64,000 bases of DNA from an uncultured Collinsella sp. GTDB lineage: Bacteria > Actinomycetota > Coriobacteriia > Coriobacteriales > Coriobacteriaceae. Below are positions 58,711 to 64,000 of this stretch, piece by piece. A program made the translations under genes and the position numbers. Under the pieces are notes generated by a model. That model was not told the DNA's origin, did not search any database, and saw only the letters and a list, made by a program, of their open reading frames with translations. Location of the stretch: positions 1-64,000 of the forward strand of contig CAUDVX010000001.1 of assembly GCA_958452935.1 (NCBI GenBank), in the 5' to 3' direction. The first letter of the stretch is position 1. Each line of letters opens with the position of its first letter.

Positions 58711-60555
58711 CTAACCCACGACTGACATGGTGAGCAGCACCGCGGCGATGCAGTACGCCACACACGAGATCATGACGGCGATGACGTTCATGGCGGTACC
58801 CGACGTATTGAGGTCGTGCTCATCGCGCCAGAACAGCACCATCAGGTAAATCACGGCGCTCATGTTGCCAACCAGGCAAATAACGGCAGCGATATTAAAG
58901 CAGCCAGTAAAGAGCTGCTCCTCAAACATAGTGGCATCGGGGAACGCGGCGGTGCGCACCAGCTGCGCGCACAGGTAAGTAACAAGCGAAAGGATCAGGC
59001 CCATACCCGTGCTCTGGAAGAAGAATCCCAGGTACGGTTTGGGCTCGTCGTCGTGACCGTCGTACTCGAGGAAGTAGTTCTTGACGAACGACACCATGCG
59101 CGAGGCAGCCAGCAGCACGAGCGGCATGGCGCACATGGGGAACACCACCAGATGCGCGGAGCCCAGCGCCGTCCCCAGCACCGTCGCCATAATGCACGAG
59201 GCGATGCCCCACACGACGACCCAGTACTGACGATGCACAAACCAGCTGAGCACGTTCGTCGAGTCGTCCGACGCGCTGTCGCCCGAGCCGACACCGGCGA
59301 TCTGCAGGTCCTCCTGATGCTCCTCGGCGATAACGTCCATGGCGTCGTCGAAGGTCACGATACCCAGGATATGACGGTTCTCGTCGCAGACAGGGATGGC
59401 AACCAGGTCGTACTTGGTCATCTCGTCCGTCACGTCTTCCTGATCCTCGTCGGGCGACACGTAGACCAGATCGCGATAGGCGAGCTGGCCCAGCGTGGCG
59501 TCGCGGTCGGCCACGATCAGCGTGCGCAGCGAAAGCACGCCCGTCAGCATGCCGCTCGGGTCCTCGGTATAGACGTAATAGACGCTCTCAAAGTCCTCGT
59601 CGAGCTTGCGAATCGCCTCGATGGCATCGCCGACCGTCGCCGTGGCGGGCAGCGAGACAAACTCCGAGGTCATGATGCGGCCGGCGGTGTTGTCCTCGTA
59701 GCCCAGCAGATTACGAATCGCCTTCTCCTCCTTGACGCCCATCAGGCGCAGGAGCTTCTCGGCCTTCTCATAATCGAGCTCGTCGATCAGGTCGGCAGCG
59801 TCGTCCGGGTCCATCATGGCCAGCATCGACGATGCGTCGGTATCGGACAGGCCCTCGAGCATCTCGGTCATAAGCTCGTCATCATCGAACTCCGAGATGG
59901 CCTCGGCGGCCTGTGCCGTGTCGAGCTGCGCGAACACCTGCGCGCGCAGGCGCGGGTCGAGCTGCTCGATGATGTCAGCGATGTCGGCAGGATGCAGCTC
60001 GCCAAGCGTCTTGTGCGACACCGAGAGCTGGATGTTCTTAGTCGAGCGATCGAGCAGGTCCATGTAAGACCAGGCGATAATGTCCTCACTGAGCGGCTTG
60101 CCCAGGTGCTTCATAAAGCCCTCGACAACGTGCTCGAGTGTGGGGCTGATCGCGCGCAGCAGACCGCGGGCGCCAACTTCGGCACCCAGCAGGCGCAGCT
60201 GATTTTCGCCCGACATGGAAAACTTGATGTCGTTTACGCGCACGACCTTCATACCCTGCGTGTCGACAATCTGCTTGTTAAGCACGTCGCGGGCGAGCAA
60301 GAGTTCGGTCGGCTGCAGGTACGAAAAACGGATTTCGGTGGCCGACGTCTTAAGGTGTACACCTGTCTCGTCGATACGGTCGACCCATTTGCGCCAGCTG
60401 ATCATAAACGGCGTCTTGCCGGGACCACGGAACGCGAGCGACGTCACGTGCGGAAAAACTTCGCCGGTTGCAATGCCAAAATCGTTCACAACGCCGAGCT
60501 TTTCGCCGTCGACATCCAAGACCGGCAATTTGAGCATCTCACTCAGATAATTCAA
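58711..60555 (-). CDS. MgtE-domain/CBS membrane protein with PRC-barrel N-terminus
   Basis: 614 residues. A PRC-barrel-like start (1-90) and a second barrel-like part lead to an MgtE N-domain (about 175-290, with LHPADIADIIEQL and MDPDDAADLIDEL) and a CBS pair (about 300-425, RIMTSEFVSLPATATV). About five membrane helices form the C-terminus (440-614). The membrane part differs from classic MgtE and lacks its long conserved helices, so it may be a Mg sensor or partner of the downstream Nramp rather than a channel itself. TTG start at 60555 after GGGGAGCACCA. Confidence 0.83.
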   Translation of the reverse strand: MNYLSEMLKLPVLDVDGEKLGVVNDFGIATGEVFPHVTSLAFRGPGKTPFMISWRKWVDRIDETGVHLKTSATEIRFSYLQPTELLLARDVLNKQIVDTQGMKVVRVNDIKFSMSGENQLRLLGAEVGARGLLRAISPTLEHVVEGFMKHLGKPLSEDIIAWSYMDLLDRSTKNIQLSVSHKTLGELHPADIADIIEQLDPRLRAQVFAQLDTAQAAEAISEFDDDELMTEMLEGLSDTDASSMLAMMDPDDAADLIDELDYEKAEKLLRLMGVKEEKAIRNLLGYEDNTAGRIMTSEFVSLPATATVGDAIEAIRKLDEDFESVYYVYTEDPSGMLTGVLSLRTLIVADRDATLGQLAYRDLVYVSPDEDQEDVTDEMTKYDLVAIPVCDENRHILGIVTFDDAMDVIAEEHQEDLQIAGVGSGDSASDDSTNVLSWFVHRQYWVVVWGIASCIMATVLGTALGSAHLVVFPMCAMPLVLLAASRMVSFVKNYFLEYDGHDDEPKPYLGFFFQSTGMGLILSLVTYLCAQLVRTAAFPDATMFEEQLFTGCFNIAAVICLVGNMSAVIYLMVLFWRDEHDLNTSGTAMNVIAVMISCVAYCIAAVLLTMSVVG

Positions 60556-60892
60556 TGGTGCTCCCCATCATTATTCCTGCGGACCGCGCGACCATGCCGG
60601 CACGCAATCCGTGGACTTTTAGATATGTATACGCATGCGCGGGCGGCACGCCGCTCGGCGCTCACACCCCGTGCACGCGCAGAAAGCACCTGCATGGGGT
60701 CATCGACTGTATGGTCGAGGTTTGGATTTCACCTGTAACCTTTCTCTTGACCCTCATTAACCGCAGTAACTATAGCATCAGCATCGCGCTGCGGCACCGA
60801 GTTTATGCGCTGCACATTGCAGGCATACCAAACGCTGACGTGTCCGTGACATAGAGCCGGATGAACACGGTGGGACAAAGCAGCTGAGACCG
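60556..60892 (-). other. Leader/promoter region of the Mg transport operon
   Basis: No gene is supported here. On the minus strand GCTATAGTTACTGCGGTTAA near 60755-60775 may hold a -10 box, leaving a leader of about 200 bases with several GC-rich stems before the TTG start. I could not fit it to the M-box or another known magnesium riboswitch. Confidence 0.35.
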
Positions 60893-60937
60893 TCCTAAAC
60901 GACCGGTCGTTTAAGCACGTCCCCGATGGCTACTCTG
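60893..60937. repeat. GTCCCC repeat block, copy 5
   Basis: CGACCGGTCGTTTAAGCAC then GTCCCCGATGGCTAC, same layout as the other blocks. It overlaps the 3' end of the NodB-domain gene, supplying its stop codon. Confidence 0.7.
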
Positions 60938-62335
60938 TGGCGTCGTCGTCCTCGGGGAGTTGGGGAACACGGCGTTTTTGGGCATGGAAACCTTGGTGAG
61001 CGAGGTGAGCTTTTTGCTCAATGCCGTGTCTGTCTTGACCAGCTCGCTGAGCGTCACGATCTTGTAGCCGTCGGCGACAAGACCATCGATAATCTGCGGC
61101 AGCGCCTCGAGCGTCTGCTCGGCGCACTCATCGCTATCGGTAAGCAGCACGATATTGCCCGGCGTCATCGAGTCGAGCACGGTCGATACTTGCTCGTCAG
61201 CGCCGTTGAGCAGCCAGTCGCCCGAATCGATATTCCACGAAACCACGGCGGATACCAGGTCCATCGAGTCGATCCAGTTTTGCTCGTCAAACGCGGCGTA
61301 GGGGGCACGCAGCAACATCGTCTCGACGCCGGCCGCCGACTTAATCGACTCGGTGCCCTTCGCGATCTGCTTGCGCACCGTCTCGCGATCCTCGCCCTTG
61401 AGCGAATCATCGCTGTAGCTGTTGGAGCCGACCTCGCACCCGGCATCGACAATCGCTTTGGCAGTAGCGGGCGAGGCCTCAGCCGCATCGCCCGAAAGGA
61501 AGAATGTCGCCGTGACGCCCTTTTCCTTGAGCACCTGCAAGATCTGCTTGGTCGCTCCGCTCGGACCCTCGTCAAATGTCAGGGCCACGTACTTTTCGTT
61601 GCCCTTGGGCGCTACGCTTGCGCACTCGACCACGCAGTCGGTGGCGGGAACGACCTCGCCGCGGTCCTGCGTCTTGCCCGACTGCTCGCCGACCCATACC
61701 TCGGAGCGGCCCTGAACGCCCCAGGTTTTGACATACTCAATGGCGCCCGTGCCCTCGACCTTAAGCTTTGGCTCGATGGTCGTGGCCTGGACCTCGTGCT
61801 TTTCGTACACGTTGCGGCCGTCCTTGACCGTCACCTTCTCGCCACCCGTAAGCTCGCGACTATCCCATTTGCCTTGCTTCACGCGCTTGCCGTCGACCTT
61901 CACCGACAGCTTTTCGCCGCCATGGCGCTTGAGCACGCTGTCGTCGACGGCCAGCAGATCGCCGGCGTCGTACGTTTCGGTCAGGCTTTGATCGTCGATA
62001 AGATTCTGCAACGTAGAGCCCACGCGCACCGCGGTCTTTTGCCCGTTGAGCTCCACGTCCACGCTGCGGTTGACGTAGCCCACGACGGCAGCGATAAACA
62101 GCACGAGCGCGCAACCCACGGCGATGAGCGCATAGGGCAGGCGGGACGGTCGGCGCGGCGAGCGCCCGTTGCCGATGCGCGCGCTGCGATCGCTAAACCC
62201 ACGGCTATGGTTGAGGTACATCGCGCCGGGCTTACGGCGACGTCGACGCTGACCGCTGGGCAGCTGCCCCAGGTCGCGGCGCGCCGTCGGACGCGCACCC
62301 GAGCGCCCGTTTAAGTTAGATCCGTTTTGGCGCAT
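60911..62335 (-). CDS. Membrane-anchored polysaccharide deacetylase-like protein, degenerate metal site
   Basis: 474 residues. A basic N-terminus (RRRRRK near 32) and one membrane helix (about 68-90) precede an outside beta domain (95-225) and a NodB domain (about 245-445). NodB motif 1 reads TFDEGPSG (normally TFDDGP). Motif 2 reads SNSYSDDSL where zinc-binding HxxxH is expected. Motif 3 LLRAPYAAFDE is kept. The last motif has IVLLTDSDE in place of a His. All zinc His are lost, so catalysis is doubtful; it may bind glycan. Its last residues derive from a repeat. Confidence 0.87.
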   Translation of the reverse strand: MRQNGSNLNGRSGARPTARRDLGQLPSGQRRRRRKPGAMYLNHSRGFSDRSARIGNGRSPRRPSRLPYALIAVGCALVLFIAAVVGYVNRSVDVELNGQKTAVRVGSTLQNLIDDQSLTETYDAGDLLAVDDSVLKRHGGEKLSVKVDGKRVKQGKWDSRELTGGEKVTVKDGRNVYEKHEVQATTIEPKLKVEGTGAIEYVKTWGVQGRSEVWVGEQSGKTQDRGEVVPATDCVVECASVAPKGNEKYVALTFDEGPSGATKQILQVLKEKGVTATFFLSGDAAEASPATAKAIVDAGCEVGSNSYSDDSLKGEDRETVRKQIAKGTESIKSAAGVETMLLRAPYAAFDEQNWIDSMDLVSAVVSWNIDSGDWLLNGADEQVSTVLDSMTPGNIVLLTDSDECAEQTLEALPQIIDGLVADGYKIVTLSELVKTDTALSKKLTSLTKVSMPKNAVFPNSPRTTTPQSSHRGRA

Positions 62336-62358
62336 ATGCCCTCCCCCATAAACACAGC

Positions 62359-62387
62359 GAGCCGGAGCAACATGTCTCCGGCTCGCC
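62359..62387 (-). terminator. Hairpin after the PRC-barrel gene
   Basis: CGAGCCGGAG and CTCCGGCTCG pair around a seven-base loop, 20 bases beyond the stop at 62408. T-poor tail. Confidence 0.65.
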
Positions 62388-62407
62388 TCCCATCATTTGG
62401 TACGTCG

Positions 62408-63163
62408 CTATTTGCTAGCTTTTGACGAGCCCCCGCTCGCCTTTTGATATTCGTCCTTAAAGGCCTTGAACATACCGCGCGTCTTGCCGAGCTGCTTGCC
62501 CAGCGCGCGGCTGCCCTTGTCCACGGCGACCGATCCCTTGTCATCGAGCACCTTGGCGCCCTTCTTGACCTTATCGCCCACCACGACACTGGCCTCGGCA
62601 GCCTTGGCGGCCGCGCCGCCCGAATACCCGAGCGACTTGACCTCGTCCGAGACAATCATCGCGCCGTTCTCGTAGCCGCGCAGCATCGTCGGCGGCACCT
62701 GCGTGTCGCCCACCAACATGCTCGATGCGGCGCTGGCGGTCACATAGAACGTCTGTACAATGCCCGAACGCGGCTTGAATTCAACGTCCGAGCAGTAGCC
62801 CACGACATCGCCCGATTCCGTGCGCACGTCCATGCCAACCCAGATGATGCAATCGTCCAGGTTGATATCGAGGCGCTTGGCCGCGGCGGCATCGTAGGTG
62901 CCCTTGACGTCGTCGACCGCGACAGCGCCCTCATAGACGCCGATGGCATCGAGCGCCACAAACCGGTCGGGGCGCTCGATCATACCCGCGATATCGGACT
63001 GGCGAACCATAAAGCCCACCACGCGCGTACCGCCCGGGGTAAAGACGGGAAAGTGAATCTTGCCGAGCTTTTTAGGGCTGCGCGGCGTGCCGTCCTTTTT
63101 GGTGCGCTTGTCTTCGGCAGGCTTACGATAAACCTTGACGCCGACAAAATCCCCTGCGCGCAT
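62408..63163 (-). CDS. PRC-barrel domain protein
   Basis: 251 residues, soluble. Two PRC-barrel-like halves: residues 5-90 (KLGKIHFPVFTPGGTRVVGF) and about 100-165 (WVGMDVRTESGDVVGYCSDV). A basic Ala/Lys-rich tail (about 190-251) may bind nucleic acid or membrane. PRC barrels often act in RNA processing, photosynthetic assembly or cell-division control. ATG at 63163 overlaps the YtxH-like stop by one base (TAATG). Function unknown. Confidence 0.8.
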   Translation of the reverse strand: MRAGDFVGVKVYRKPAEDKRTKKDGTPRSPKKLGKIHFPVFTPGGTRVVGFMVRQSDIAGMIERPDRFVALDAIGVYEGAVAVDDVKGTYDAAAAKRLDINLDDCIIWVGMDVRTESGDVVGYCSDVEFKPRSGIVQTFYVTASAASSMLVGDTQVPPTMLRGYENGAMIVSDEVKSLGYSGGAAAKAAEASVVVGDKVKKGAKVLDDKGSVAVDKGSRALGKQLGKTRGMFKAFKDEYQKASGGSSKASK

Positions 63164-63552
63164 TATGCCTCGGTCGAGGGCTCCGTGGCCTCGGTGTCGG
63201 TCTCAGCGACGTTCTCGACCACGACGTCGGCGGCGGGCGTCACGTTGCCGCCCGAGATGGCGTCGTTGAGCTGCTCGCGAAGCTGATCCATGCGCTCGCG
63301 GGCCAGGTCGACCTTGGCGCGCAGGTCATCGGTCTTGGCATCGACCATCGGACCAAAGTCGCTGACCGCGGCACGAGCCTCCTCGGCACTGTGCTCGTAG
63401 GTGTCACGCATGTTGTCCCAGGCATCGTTGGCGATATCGGCGGCCATGGCGCGGGTCTCGGCACCCGAGCGCGGGGCCAGGGCAACGCCGATGATAGCGC
63501 CGGCGGCAGCACCAAAGAGCGCACCGGAGACAAAGCTGAAAGTCTTTCCCAT
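63163..63552 (-). CDS. YtxH-like small membrane protein
   Basis: 129 residues. N-terminal glycine/alanine-rich membrane segment FSFVSGALFGAAAGAIIGVA then LAPRSGAETR, the YtxH signature, followed by a helical coiled region (40-105) and an acidic tail. Start at 63552 (AGGA six bases before) rather than the ATG two codons upstream. Coupled with the PRC-barrel gene. YtxH proteins are linked to general stress in Bacillus; role here unknown. Confidence 0.82.
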   Translation of the reverse strand: MGKTFSFVSGALFGAAAGAIIGVALAPRSGAETRAMAADIANDAWDNMRDTYEHSAEEARAAVSDFGPMVDAKTDDLRAKVDLARERMDQLREQLNDAISGGNVTPAADVVVENVAETDTEATEPSTEA

Positions 63553-63688
63553 GATCATTCCTCTCCTGCGGGCACCTCGATGCCCACCGTTTGAATGCTG
63601 TCCATTATACCCGCAGCGCAACACTTGCCGTCGCGCTCATCTGCGTACGGTAAAAGCGCAGGAATATGATGGTGATAAGCGAGCGAAC

Positions 63689-64000
63689 CTACTCCTGCGG
63701 CATGGCAGGCATGGCCACCGTGGCGGCCGGGTTCTCGCCGGCGCCATCGACCAGCGGCAGGTTGCCCTCGTGCGCCGAGCCGGACGGAGCCGTTGCCGCA
63801 CCGCCAAAGACGGCCGCGGGGGCCTCGTGGTTCTCGGCGACCGCGCCCTCGGTATCGATTGGCATCTGCGGCTCGTCGTCAAAGCTCGGGACGCCTTGGG
63901 GCTCCGCAGACTCGGGCTCAACGGGCGCCTCGGCAACGGGCTCAGTGTCGGCGTCGGCAGGAGCGTCGCCCTCGGGCACATCCTCGGCCACGTCCTCGCC
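63689..64000 (-). CDS. C-terminal part of a protein running off the window
   Basis: The last 103 codons of a frame that continues past base 64000 with no stop. The visible part is a low-complexity Glu/Ala/Pro-rich tail (EPVAEAPVEPESAEPQ) ending AMPAMPQE. No domain can be seen, so no product is named. The GTG near 63991 is not taken as the start because the same low-complexity pattern (EDVAEDV) continues upstream. Confidence 0.55.
   Translation of the reverse strand, partial: GEDVAEDVPEGDAPADADTEPVAEAPVEPESAEPQGVPSFDDEPQMPIDTEGAVAENHEAPAAVFGGAATAPSGSAHEGNLPLVDGAGENPAATVAMPAMPQE

Noticed and set aside
1..64000. CRISPR arrays, rRNA, complete IS elements, prophage
   Set aside because: No regularly spaced direct repeats of array type, no rRNA-like sequence, no transposase, integrase or phage structural gene was seen.

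Overview
The window looks like a chromosomal segment of a gut Actinomycete of the class Coriobacteriia, most likely Collinsella. This rests on recognised gene content and style, not on a database match: high GC, strong GC-ending codons, AAAGGAG-type ribosome binding sites, PTS and GH1 sets for beta-glucosides, LuxS, a hyp hydrogenase-maturation cluster with NikR, DUF4867, a YdjG/YdjI-like zinc-ribbon and SPFH set, and an NRMT-like Nramp. I see no rRNA, tRNA, CRISPR array, complete IS element or prophage. The window ends inside a gene at its right edge.

Layout. 0.5-5 kb: a 2[4Fe-4S] ferredoxin, then the divergent NAD de novo operon nadA-nadB-nadC-niaR behind a 44-nt perfect palindrome that is the likely NiaR operator. 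5-8.2 kb: a LytTR response regulator with its GHKL kinase, a degenerate UDG-like protein, and thioredoxin. 8.4-14.4 kb: a small protein, nikR and hypF-hypC-hypD-hypE; no hypA, hypB or hydrogenase structural gene is present. 14.5-28.7 kb: HAD phosphatase, lipoprotein, EIIA-Glc, a GH1 with divergent rpiR, pyrE, a ROK kinase, an apiosidase-like (DUF4038) hydrolase with a PTS EIIBC, a divergent esterase, and a Sde182/DUF1593 protein. 28.9-33.2 kb: a zinc-ribbon, zinc-ribbon-membrane, SPFH and lipoprotein cluster. 33.3-37.3 kb: a two-sensor plus LuxR-type regulator operon. 37.4-41.9 kb: a second GH1, an AAA ATPase between long direct repeats, DUF4867 and luxS. 42-48.2 kb: FGGY kinase, split transketolase, sugar isomerase and LacI. 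48.3-52.4 kb: a classic bgl operon (BglG/LicT antiterminator, PTS EIIBC, GH1) with a RAT site and terminator. 52.5-54.5 kb: nucleoside hydrolase and ribokinase. 54.7-64 kb: an OatA-like acyltransferase, a MITE-like element, an NRMT-like Nramp with an MgtE-domain partner, a degenerate NodB-domain protein, and PRC-barrel and YtxH-like envelope genes.

How the genes may work together. Two PTS EIIBC proteins lack an EIIA domain, so the single Crr-like EIIA is the obvious shared donor; three GH1 enzymes would open the phospho-beta-glucosides. GTTTAC-type palindromes occur upstream of the apiosidase-like/PTS operon, the esterase, the isomerase-transketolase-kinase operon and the LacI gene, suggesting one LacI regulon. 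The combination of an apiosidase-like hydrolase, a sugar isomerase, an FGGY kinase and a split transketolase resembles the logic of D-apiose breakdown by the apulose-4-phosphate transketolase route. This is inference.

The most unusual non-coding signal is a family of modular palindromic elements (five recognised: about 0.8, 13.1, 15.5, 19.8 and 45.4 kb). They share short conserved boxes while their stems differ between copies but stay self-complementary. Several other REP-like families are scattered through intergenic DNA and, in one case, supply the last residues of a protein.
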